Assembly (NCBI RefSeq): GCF_958979055.1
Contig: NC_084892.1
Location: 191,001-255,000, forward strand
Direction: 5' to 3'
Source of the DNA: Alnus glutinosa
Lineage: Eukaryota > Streptophyta > Magnoliopsida > Fagales > Betulaceae
Length of the DNA: 64,000 bases
The notes below the pieces were generated by a model. The model was not told the origin of the DNA. It searched no databases and saw only the letters and a list, made by a program, of their open reading frames with translations. The position numbers and the translations under genes are program-made. Of this stretch, positions 43,868-55,100 are shown one piece after another (positions within the stretch are counted from its first letter, which is position 1; every line of letters starts with the position of its first letter).

Positions 43868-44808
43868 GGTCTTATGGCAGGCGCTTCCATGGGGATTACC
43901 TTTATATATTCATATTATGGAAAGAAAGACAGTGGGGGTCATCTTATCCTCATTGGCTTGAGGCCAAAAAGAATGCATTAAGCTTGCAAGTGGATAATAT
44001 AACAGTGTTACTGGCTGCCTTCTTTTACCTTTTCTTTTGCTCAGATTTTTTTTTTTTTTGTCAAATTCTGGATTAACCTCTTGACCCCACAAATAATGCC
44101 TACTTGTAATGAATTTTGAAGAGTGAATTTCCTCCATCAACATGAAGTGTTGATAAGGTGTAATTTTGATTGAAAATAAAAGGAAAAATATTCAGAATCC
44201 TCATGTGTTTTTATTTTTATTTTTATTTTTTGGTCAGATTTTGCCTTCTAAACCAAATTAAATGGGTGGCTCGCGGCCTCTCTCTTTTTTTAAAAAAAAA
44301 AAAAAAGAAAAGGGAATGACATAATAATATTTTTACATCATTTTTAGAGGAAAAAAAATGAGGGGAAAATTGATAGAAGTCTTAGATTTAAACCTTCGTA
44401 AATTGAAGTTTTAAATTGGTCAAATTGAAAACTGAGATTTTAAAAACAAAATTTAGAAAAACACAGGGAAAGTTTGGAATATTTTACAAAAATGAAATGT
44501 AAATGTGAGAGCAACCTCACCCTCTAATTGATGTTCATCAAGTACCTCTTATACAAGAGTTGGATTTGATGAGGGGCTATTTGACCCACCAAAACTCAAT
44601 AGGCCATTTAATTTACATTTAAAGCATTCTATAAGTTAAATGTAGTGCCTTCTCCAAGTTTATTTCCTACATTATACAATCAGCACAGAACCTGAACTTG
44701 GTATTTACAAGCACAAGTGAGGAACTTAGTTGTGTTTGGGCACAACTTTGCAATTTGCAAGGGAATTTTTGTAAAGAATAACAACTCAAAATCCTTTGAA
44801 AGTTGGTA
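43868..44808. other. PNSB2 promoter and 3' flank of its paralogue
   Basis: A TATA box lies close to the PNSB2 start (see 43901-43908). The rest is AT-rich with A and T runs near 44045-44060 and 44290-44306. No gene is seen. Confidence 0.5.
43901..43908 (-). promoter_or_regulatory. TATA box of PNSB2, very close to the start codon
   Basis: TATATAAA on the minus strand lies only about 34-41 bp upstream of the ATG at 43867. With the usual 25-35 bp spacing, transcription would begin within a few bases of the ATG, so the leader would be extremely short unless another promoter is used. Confidence 0.4.
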
Positions 44809-46577
44809 TTACAAATTATCATGCTCAATAACCTGTGCCCCCCTCCAATCTTCACCGGGTTTCACAATCACAGGCACTAGCATTGAAGCAGGGCCAGTGC
44901 AGATAAAGTACTCCTTCCCATACTTGTCTGACAAGGAACCTGGGCTGCATAAATATATGTCTTCAAAACCCATCCGTATCACTCTGAAGAACAGCTCACG
45001 CCCCTATATTATAGGAATCAAGTAGAACCAAACAAAAAATGTGAGTTTACCATGAAAGCTAGATATTTGCTATAAATGCATCAGGGCCAAGTTTATTTCT
45101 TTCCCCAGATTCCTAAAACTTGTTAACTTTCCATTGCACCCCAAGTTTTTAATCAATGCTCAATATTCATTACAGATATACTATTTGTTATAGCCTTTCC
45201 TGGATTAAAAGTGGAAAATCATGGTTACCTGATCAAGTGCTTCATATTTTGAAGGTGGGGTGTTGAAAAATGCCTTCAATCTCTCTTCAGGAGGGGCAGC
45301 ATAAACTCGGCTGAGCTTGTTTTTCAGAATGGTGAAAGGCACATCTTGTTGAGTCCAGGTCCCCGGTTTCTCTTCAGCCTCAGAACCAAAAGAGAACCAT
45401 CCGGGAGATTCGGTTTTCATTGCTTCAGCAGGAGATAAAATTTCAAAAGGAGAGGACAGAGGAGGGTGTGAGCAGTAAGAACAGCTCTGAAGACCTTGAA
45501 TGGCTGCTCCACCTCGTTTTTTGAATTTCAAATGGCTCAGTATAGCATTGTTTAAACTCACTGCCTTTCGGCCATTGTTCTTTACTATAACAGCTGTTGC
45601 CATGCTTAGCGGATAGAGTGAGACAACATAGGTAATATCAAGTGTTCCACTAGTACAGCTCAACTCAACCTGCAACAGAGAAGAACAAAGAAAAAATGGG
45701 GAAAAAGATATTTTCTTCTCAAAATTCTAGAATTTCTGGACAATCTTCATCGCAATTTACATCTTATATGTAAAATACAGAGTAATGATTAGCTCTTCTT
45801 CATGTTGGAGAAACCCCAGAAACAACTTCCAATAATGCCTTTTTTTCTCTTAACTCCACTAAATTAGAACCAACCAATGAATAATTTGGAGAAATCATCG
45901 ACTGTGATGAAGTATGTGTCATCTCAATTGCCATATGACAAACAAGTTTAGGACTAATGCCTCCTCACCAGACCCCCCATCCTTTCCCCCAATCTTTTCA
46001 TAGTTCTGCTTTATTGCCATTGAATTTTGCAAAACTAAGTCAATAAACTTGTAAAGATATTGCTGAATGGAAAACTGGATAACTGAGAGAGTAGTATTTC
46101 ACCAGTTTGAAGAAAAATGGGTTTAGAATAGGAATATGGATAAACTAGTACCTGAAGAGCATCAATTGCATCCGAATCAACATCTTTAACAGTCCATTCA
46201 GAAGTTGAGAGAAGTGGTTTCCCTTTAGAACCAGGCTCGGATAGATCATTGATGACCAAGCCAATCCCACCCTTGGCTTTGGTAGAGTCTGCTCCACCAG
46301 CTGGGAGTGTATAAAGAACCTCCTCAAAGCCATCATCTTTCCAGTAGACTTTTGGCTTGTATGAAGTGACATGGGCATCGGGTATTCGAAGCCTTGTGGA
46401 GCTGCCATTTCTAACTGTCAGCTCCACAACTGGAACATTGTTAGACTCCAAGAACTTGATGCCTTTCCGGCCAAATTTCTCATCAAGAGTCTCTGGAATG
46501 GAAAGGGTGGTTGCAGGAGATGAAGTGGCCCTTATTACGTTTGCTTTAGGGGGAGAGAAGGGAAGAAGAGAAGCCAT
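44809..46577 (-). CDS. PNSB2/NDF5-like chloroplast protein (galactose-mutarotase fold)
   Basis: Three exons, 46577-46152, 45669-45229 and 45003-44809, join in phase 0 and give 353 residues. Intron positions and the 195-bp last exon equal those of PNSB2 next door, so the two are tandem duplicates. Shared landmarks: [19 protein letters not shown] (matching SYKTPMWHGGTIELLHT), [55 protein letters not shown] and DWRGAQ. The N-terminus is Ser/Pro/Ala-rich and plastid-like. In Arabidopsis the PNSB2 relative NDF5 (about 354 residues) is also needed for the NDH complex, and length favours NDF5, but I cannot confirm this by eye. Catalytic epimerase residues are again not evident. The alternative is an uncharacterised chloroplast mutarotase-like protein. 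Confidence 0.8.
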
Positions 46578-46734
46578 GGGGAAGAAGAAAGAAACTCTTT
46601 AACAGCTTCCACACATGACACACCCCACTGACTAGTCTGCTAGCCTCATCCTTATACTCCCAAATCTTTTGTTTGCTTTTGTGTTTTGGCTTTATATATA
46701 CTATGCATTTTCTCTCCTTTTTTTTTTTTTCTCC

Positions 46735-46990
46735 AAAATGTTAATTTTCTATTTAAGTACTAATATTATTTTTTCCCAGGGAAAAATGAAATAAAAATTA
46801 TGTTAGTTTTCTATTCAGGTATATCATCATTATTTGAATGAAAATAAAAATAAAAATTTTGCCAAGTGTTTCTACATCCAATATCGAAGCTAAGGGTAAA
46901 TTGCATTTCCCACCTTAATTAAGCAAGAGGTCAACTGCAATGTCCACCTAAACATTGAATTAGAGAAATCAGCCTCCTTGTGAGTTGCAC
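46735..46990 (+). repeat. Dispersed repeat, copy 1 (copy 2 at 50440-50720)
   Basis: The copy contains TTAATTTTCTATTTAAGTA, AGGGAAAAATGAA, GTTTCTACATCC and AAGGGTAAATTGCATTTCCCACC in the same order and orientation as copy 2 in the last intron of CCT8. Similarity over roughly 250 bp is clear but diverged. It is probably an old non-coding transposon. Confidence 0.65.
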
Positions 46991-47109
46991 TGCCCCCAAA
47001 CATTAAAATAAAGACTATCAACTTCTCATTATACTAAACCTTTAAATTTTCGTACGTACATATCACTTGATAAAACTTTTTTGCTAATATCTACTATATA
47101 CCAAAGTTT

Positions 47110-47272
47110 GAGTAATACTAGAAACTATATTTTTATTTTATAATATTCACGTGGCAGTTCTAACCAATTATTATTATTATTATTATTTTATTTCATAATG
47201 ACTAAGGTGAGGACTAACACATCAACATTATGAGATATTTGTAGAATAAAAATGTGGTTTCTAACCTTACTC
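47110..47272. mobile_element. MITE, copy 1 of a local pair
   Basis: Left end GAGTAATACTAGAAACTATATTTTTAT pairs with the reverse complement of the right end, GAGTAAGGTTAGAAACCACATTTTTAT, over about 40 bp. It is 163 bp long and non-coding. A related copy follows within 40 bp. Confidence 0.7.
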
Positions 47273-47307
47273 ATTAAAATTAACATGCCCCTCCAGCAGG
47301 TAAAAAA

Positions 47308-47480
47308 AGTAATGTTAGAAACTACATTTTTATCCTACAACTATCTCACAATGCTGACGTAATAATTATAACTAACACTTGGATCAGCCTCTGCTAAAAA
47401 AAATTCCAAGGGCTAATTAGGACTATCACATCAACATTATAAGATAGCTGTGAAATTAAGATGCGGTATATAGCATTACT
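47308..47480. mobile_element. MITE, copy 2 of a local pair
   Basis: Ends AGTAATGTTAGAAACTACATTTTTAT and, reversed, AGTAATGCTATATACCGCATCTTAAT belong to the same family as the element at 47110-47272. It is 173 bp long, and its middle is more diverged than its ends. Confidence 0.65.
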
Positions 47481-48509
47481 CAAGAAAAAAAATGTGAAAA
47501 AAAAAAAAAAAAAAAAAAAAAAAAGGTAATTTGTTTTTTGACTTTGGCCCCCCAAAAAGTTTGAATGCAATCCCGGGCACTAAAGTTGAAATATTGCTAC
47601 TTCCGTCTCTGGCGTATGTTAATATATTTGGTTTTTCCATGATACCTGGGGTCCGTACGTACTCCGTAGCATAGACAAGAGGCAAGAGCCTCCATACTAT
47701 GACAATGATTTGTATTTTCCTGAGTTACAAATGAAATCAAGAATTAAACCTAGTAACATCAAATAGCAGAAATAGCGCATGTAGGCAAGTGATGTACGTG
47801 CCTATAGCTAATTAATAATTAGGGGGGCTAAGCGAGGATCGGAAGAGGCTCATGATCTAAAAATATCTTAAAATTGAAGTTTTCCATGTATTTCTCTTTG
47901 AACGATGGAGGCATGGCTCATGGAATAGATATTCTTTTCTAGTTGAGTATATATTGATTTCTCAGTTCCTAGACATCTGTTTGACTAGCTTTTTCTAATC
48001 ATCACTTCCGAGCTTCTCTTACTTGATTATTTTCTCCAGACCGACCATCAGCACTGTAGAGAGGCAGTGGACATTGAATTTAGATTGAGTGCATTCTAGG
48101 GCCAGGTCATAGAAAGGCCTGCCACAGGCATTACATGCAGGGGAGGACTCGGTCTTTCGGACTAAAGTGACAGGGTGCTGGTATTTTTACCTGTGTAACT
48201 ACTTCCAATCTTAATGTATGGATTACTTCCGGTCAACGTAGAAACACTTTGTCACAGTTGCATGTAGACAAACCCAAGATGGGGAGGAATGCGTACGTGT
48301 CGTTGGCAGTCGTAAGCATTGCTAATTTGCCTGCGGCTGCATGGTAGCACATGCAAACTCATTGGTACGTTATTCCTCGTCTCCTTTTAAATTACTGCGG
48401 TGCAACCAAATTGCCATTTTGGTGGTGACAACGTACCAACCGCCATGCTCAGATTCTGCCACCTCAGCGCACTTGTTAGAGATTAATTTGTGATAGTGCA
48501 TGGGGGAAA

Positions 48510-48725
48510 CTTTGTGCCCAAGCTTCAAGGACAAAAAATCCAAACATTTGCATTTTTTCCCCCAAAATTTCACCCCTTTGTGTCAAGCAACTTCAAGGAG
48601 AAAAGAAGCAAAAGATTTGCATTTGCCAAATTCCACCCCTTTGTTCCAAGTAAGCGATTTCAATGATAAAGAAGCAAAATATTTGCATTTGCCGAATTCC
48701 ATCCCTTTATGCCAAGTAACTTGGA
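48510..48725. repeat. Three-unit tandem repeat of 66-68 bp
   Basis: Units begin near 48523, 48591 and 48658. Each carries CTTCAAGG-type, then GAAGCAAAA, TTTGCATTTGCC and AATTCCACCCCTTTGT blocks. Units 2 and 3 are the most alike. A plus-strand frame reads through all three with a recurring LHLPNS motif, probably just a reflection of the DNA repeat. Confidence 0.75.
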
Positions 48726-49876
48726 GTTGAAAAAAGTAAAAAGAAGTTGCATATGTTAATTTCTAAACTTGTAAGCTATATATACACACACGCACATCTA
48801 TATATGTATTTTTCATTCTCCTTCTTCTTCTTCTTTTTTTCTTTTTTTAATATTCTTCATTTTATGTGATTACAGTGGCGTTTGTTTGTTAAGAGGAAAA
48901 TATTATACCTTCAGAGTTTTGTGAGCCATATTAACAACTCTTGAATTAATTAGTTTCATCAATACAAACGTATTTCGTTTCTATTTCTTACCGATACTTC
49001 AATATACGTATAAATATGATATGGTACATATATCTCATATCTTATCTAGCTACTGCCAAATTTCTCGAACCCAACTAAATTTTCCATCGTCTTCCATCTT
49101 AAATACACTAGCTCGTTGGTATGTAAATGGACTGGTTTAGTTTACATACGAATCCAGCCTTCTTGACTCTCACATATGATCACTTTCATATTAGATTATT
49201 AGTAATCTCGGTCCATGCTTCATAATTAATGTATATCTCAGCAATACAAGAAGTTAAATTAGTGACTTATACTTGTTTAGACATTTAATAGCTTGTTTTG
49301 TTTTTCCTTTTCTGTTGTGACAATGGCCTTTAATGGGACTGTGTTCATCCTTTCTGTGGGTTTTTGAATTGAATTTTAAAAATAGAAGATTGAAATTGTA
49401 TCTCAATGAACACAACATTGAGGCAGAGTGCCATATCAGCAAACAGAAAAAATAAATAAATAAATAAAATCTCAACCACTTTCTGCAACCAGAACAATCA
49501 TGTCAATACTCCAATCCAAAAAAAACCAACATTACAAATTAAACTTGTAGTGTACCAATAGCTTCTTTTCAGAAGGCCAGCTGAGAATTTTTCCATAATA
49601 TGAACAGAAATAAATTCATTTATAGCTTTCCGAAAGAAGGTTCAAAGCACAATCACGTTTCCAGTAAAAAGCTACAAGGTTGATGATAATATTAAACTAA
49701 AAACCACCAACATTCCCAATCCTCACACTAATTTAATACATTTTTGCTACGTCAAACAAAATTTCTTTTAAACACAAGTTCTTGACATCTGAAAGAAAAC
49801 CGGATGCCTAACCAAGTTTAGCAAACTTCCTTGAGAGATAAAAGAAGCAAGATCGAGATATTTATTTCCACTAAAA

Positions 49877-52089
49877 CTAGTCCTCATCCATCCCTGCAGG
49901 CTGATCAGGTCTCTTTGGGCCACCTGCTGGCTTTGCCATTATAATCTGCCACATAGAAAGGAATAGCATCATCAATAAAACTTACTTGGAAAGAAAATTA
50001 CAGCAGAAGGTGAGATGCAGCTCCCAATGCTTTATAATTAATTAAAGGATCTTACACCAATTTGTAATTAACAAACAATATAAGCAACCGAAATTACAAA
50101 TGCAAGTTGTTTCAGACAGAACCAAATCTATCTTCCTCTCCTGTCCTAGTAACATTAGTAGTCAAAAAAAACTTGCACTACCAAAATGTCCATCTTTGGC
50201 AAATTCAGACCCTTAACTCATCCAAACCCTCTATATTCAAACCATCTAGTATTACATACTTTATTACCAAAGGAGTTTCACAGAAGAATAAAAATCTTAA
50301 AATCTTCTCTATAATGAAAAAGAAACTCTCACGTATGGGGTTGATATCTACCAATCAATTACTTTAAATGGAGAAAAAAGAAGAAGAAAGGAAAAAATGA
50401 TACAAGACTTGCGAAACTTGAAATTCTTCTCCAAGATCACAACATATCAATTTTTTTCTAGGGAAAAATGAAAGAATGGAAGAAATGATGTTAATTCTCT
50501 ATTCAATTATATCCTCTTTATTTGAGTAAAACAAATTTGTCAAGAGTTTCTACATCCGATTCCAATCCTTTCTTAAGGTTACTTACAAAAATAAAAAAAT
50601 TAAATCCTCTCTTAAGGGTAAATTGCATTTCCCACCTTAAACAATGAGGTCAATTGCAATTGTCCACCTAAACCTAATGTTAGAGAAATCAACCTACTAA
50701 ACTATTAAATCAACTGCAATTTTCCACTATCAAAATTATGGTAGACTAAATGTGGTAGGTATATGAAACTAGAGCTAAATATGACCAAAATTGAGAAGAA
50801 AAAAAAAATTTGACGGTAGGAAACATTGAACTAATCCTGTAGTTTAGGGGAATGATTGCTCAAATTTTAAAGTGCAATCCCTTTATTAACTATAAAGCAA
50901 GTATGGTTTAGCAAAAAAGAAAAAAGGGTCTAAAAAAAAGGCATTCAGTCTATGTACTTTGTAGAGTCTTAATGCTTAAAATCCAAACCATGTTACTTTT
51001 GACAGTTCAAGCAAACGGCAGTACTTCCATCCTTGATAAGCAGAAAGAGCTTTGACTAAAATACTAGTTAATTACCTGATCTACACGTAGAACAGTGCAT
51101 GCAGCATCTGCAGCATATTTGAGAGCGAATAACCTGTACAAAAGCCCAAGGGGGAAAAAAAATTATATATATATTCTGAGCAAATACAGGAGAAAAGGGT
51201 GGGGGGAATTATGCTTGTACCGTATATAAATATAATGAATGTTGGTATTAAAAAGAAAAAAGAAAAAACCCAAATAATGGCAAAACAACAAGTCTCATAA
51301 CAAGATTATAAGAGAGGAGAGAGGACAAGAAACTTTATAAGACTACTTGGTTAGCCTAGGGCAAATAAAATTCTTCGCTAAAACCGATTAATATGACAGT
51401 TTTTAGGCCCAAAACATACAAATATTCTGGTGCAAACTCCACATCAAGCTAATAGCAGTTTTGCCATCCTACAATCTTAATTGCTAATCATGAGTCTCAT
51501 AACAAGATGATAGCAACATATTTAATGATACTAAGTCAGGGACCCTGCTGAGAAATGGCACAAAGCTCAAGTACATAGAATTCAGACACACCAATCTTAT
51601 TAATAACCAACAGAAGAAATAAGTGACACCACCCTAAGACAAAGGACGTAAGTGTTCCCCCTTTACATGATGACATCCACACTCAGAAATATGAGACAAG
51701 CCTTCAGATGCTGTGTCGCATCACACATCGGAAATAACAAACAGGTAACACAAGCTTTTGAAAAAAGCATGATTAGAGTAATAAGACAATGAGAGCCAAC
51801 TTACTTAGTGATGTAGAGGTCCCATACACTCAAGGTTGAGACATCCTTGCAAACACCTTCCTCCAAGTCGATACCCACTTTGCTATTTCCAGATGCATGT
51901 TCAGCATATAGAGATGATATGATCTCCATTTCATTAAGCCCAGCATTCTCGGCCAGTGTTCTAGGAATCATCTCAAAACTTTCAGCAAATTTTGCTATTG
52001 CAAATTGATCCAATCTGCAGAACAAATTTGAGCAACATTTAAGCACACATAAAGCCATTGTTCCATCTCATTTTCGCTATTTCTTTCTC

Positions 52090-52120
<31 letters not shown>

Positions 52121-55100
52121 AAAATCTTATTTTTCCCCAAATGGAAGAGAAATGTTTGTATAGGAGCAGTTAGGCATCTCCAAACTACTGAAACGGAGAC
52201 GTATTTGTAAATTTAAGAGATAGGGGAAAAGAGAAGGAAACGAATAAAAAACCCTGTTTCTTTGTAAGAGAATTCCTTCACTCTTCTAGCCAACTCAATC
52301 TCAGTAGCTGCAGCTCCAGGTACGATACGGCTGTCCCGGCACATAGCCTGAGAAAAGAAGTATTAAAAAGCACTAACATGAAAACTGATGCAAATAACAA
52401 TCATAGAAACCCCAGAAGAACTTGAATCCAGCCGTATTTAATAAGCCATAGCATGACTAGAATATTAGAAAATACAAAATTTCAAGTATTCTTCAGAAAT
52501 CACCTTGTAGGTGTTGACTCCATCATCAACTGCTCTTTCAAGGTCATCTAGTATACTATCTGTACTTCCTCGTAAAACCACAGTGGAAACCGTGTTCCCA
52601 CCTTCTTCATTCTTGACAACAGTGACCTAAACATATTCATTTAGAAAAGGAAAAACACATCACTCAAACATCAGGGAAGTTAGAAACAAATAAGTTCAGG
52701 AAAAAATGCTATACTGAAGCAACATCTTCAACATACCCTAGCACCACCAATTTCCTCAACTGAAACAGAATCAACATGTCCCAAATCATCTGGGTTAGGC
52801 TGGCTGAGCTTCAACTGACACAAGAAAAAAAAAATTAAAAAAATAAATAAATAAATTAGAGAGCAATTAAAAGGTCCATAAATTATCAATTCCTAGTATA
52901 GTTACCATGGCAATAGCACCAGTTGTACGGCAAAACCGACGCAGTTCAAATTTTGAACTGATTTTCAGAACCATGAGCCTGCATGCAAGAACTACAAAAT
53001 TAGAAGCACTAAAACTCTTAGGGAATCTATGGAATAGATTATTATAAACTTTTAACATATATTGGCAGACTTATTGATATTGTGAATTAGTACAATAGTA
53101 ATGCATATGACATACTTGTAACGCTCGCAGAAGTGCAATGCCATCTCTCCAACTGCTGCTCCACTGACAATTACTTTAGCACCTGAATCCGCTACTGCTT
53201 TGATAAGCTCCTCAACTTTTGCTTCTTCAGTTTTAGAATAATTCTCTAGCTGCACGATGCCAAGAAGACACAAAGAAGAAGGTTGACAGTTAGGACACAC
53301 AAGAAGCCCTTAAAGAAAGGAAGATAATTGTGCACAAATCCCAGTGTGGAAGGAGTAGCAACAAATATCAGATATGCTGCTTACCAATACAAAAATATAA
53401 CGGTTTGAAAACAATTGGGTGGAAAAAAAAATATCCAATCACATGAAACGGTAGGAAAATTATTGAAATTATTAACAAAAGTAAAAAATCAACAATCACC
53501 CACCAATAATGGTCAAGTGATTAAATACATCAAATGAAGTCAGTACTATTTTATTTATTGAGATATGAAAAAGGAATGTGCCTATAGTTCAGCTACTAAG
53601 AGCATCCTCATCAAACTAGCTAAATTTTTTCCAAATTTTAGCCAAACAATCTACTTTTTTTGATTTTATCTCACACTTTAAAAAACTTCCTACATCAAAC
53701 TCTCTAAATATTTCTCTATTTTAATTATATATTGTTTTTTATTAGATTTGACACCAACCACTTTTAACTGATTTCCTACATCAAACAATCCCAGCATGAA
53801 TACCCATCTAGTGTCCTAGGTCAGAAAAAAGATCGAGCACCTGACCTGCAACCTTTCCAAACCACAGTGATACACAACCGAAGAAAAGCAGAAAAACCCA
53901 ACACATCAAAACCGAAATCCGAATAGCCAAAGGAAAAAACACATCGTCCTCCAATCATCGAACTGGGTCTCGCATCAACAACCGGACGAGATTGAGCAAT
54001 CAGAGGGGAGGTTACGGCTGTTGATTCCGCATCATTGATTCTACAGAATCTTCTGCTACCCACCCGATCGTTCATCAATTTCACTTGAACGATTTGGGAA
54101 AAGTTTGTTGACAGACAGTGGACGAGAAAAGTTCAATTTCAAACCCAAAATCAATTGAAAACAAAGAATGAAACTGACATTTTGGGAAGGGAAATTCGGG
54201 GTAAAATTCAGCTTCTTCTCGCCTATTTCATCGGTGAAGTTAGGGTTTTTGAGGTTGGAATCTTTGTAGTTGAAGACAGTTGTCGACGTCGACGGCAAGG
54301 CGGCTGGTTGCGTTATCGGCGTTGCTCCAGATCTTGCGGTAGATTTCGAAGGTTGCGTTCTCGGGGTTCTCGGCCGGTTGCGTTGTCGGCGTTCGCGACG
54401 TCGTGTAGTCGAGAAATCCCTGGAGGAGCTCGATCTCATCCTCGTCGGTCCAAAGCCACTGGAATCGCCTAGGCGAGTTGGCCCAGTGCCTAGAAGCAGC
54501 AAGCTGGGTTTCGGTTCATGCGGAGGAAAGTGACGATCTTGCGGGTGACAGAGGATGTGAAGAATGGCGCGAGAATGAACAAAAATAATAAAAAATGAAT
54601 AGCGTGAGATCAAATGGACGTTAAATCTGGACAAGGATTCTGACAAGAACTATTTTGGTGAAGGGATGGAGAGCTTGATGCATAGGTGATTTTGATAAGT
54701 TTCACCAAAATTTGGTGAAATGTTTGAAATGCCAAGTTCAATACAGATGCTCTAACAAGGGAACTGAGAAAGGAGGCGGCTCCCAGGTAAACTTGTCTTG
54801 TTCAGAAATGAATCCTCATTGACCTAGCTGTAAGCACAAACAATAACGGGCTTTCACAAAGCATTGCAAGTGGGAACTATAAGAGAGACATGTTTGATAT
54901 AAATTAAATCTTAAAAAAATTACTAAAGCCATGAAAAAGTGAACTAGTGATGCATGGAAGAAAGACATCACTTTGGAGAGAGATGGGGAGAGAGAGAGAG
55001 AGAGAGAGAGAAACTATTAGATTAGATAAATGAAACAACTACCAAAAAAAAGAACGATTGGTCTCTATAAGATAGACAATATGAAAAAAGAATAGCCACC

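Larger units (their letters stand above)
46578..49876. other. Intergenic region with MITEs and a short tandem repeat
   Basis: Beside the promoter of the PNSB2/NDF5-like gene (TATA-like TTTATATATA at 46691-46700, minus strand) this 3.3-kb stretch holds one copy of a dispersed repeat (46735-46990), two related MITEs (47110-47480), a poly-A tract (about 47493-47525), a three-unit 66-68 bp repeat (48510-48725) and the 3' flank of CCT8. No coding gene is supported. Confidence 0.5.

Noticed and set aside
54056-54646. A 196-codon minus-strand frame and overlapping plus-strand frames
   Set aside because: They are inside the PIF/Harbinger-like element in CCT8 intron 5, have biased Arg/Ser composition and show no domain.
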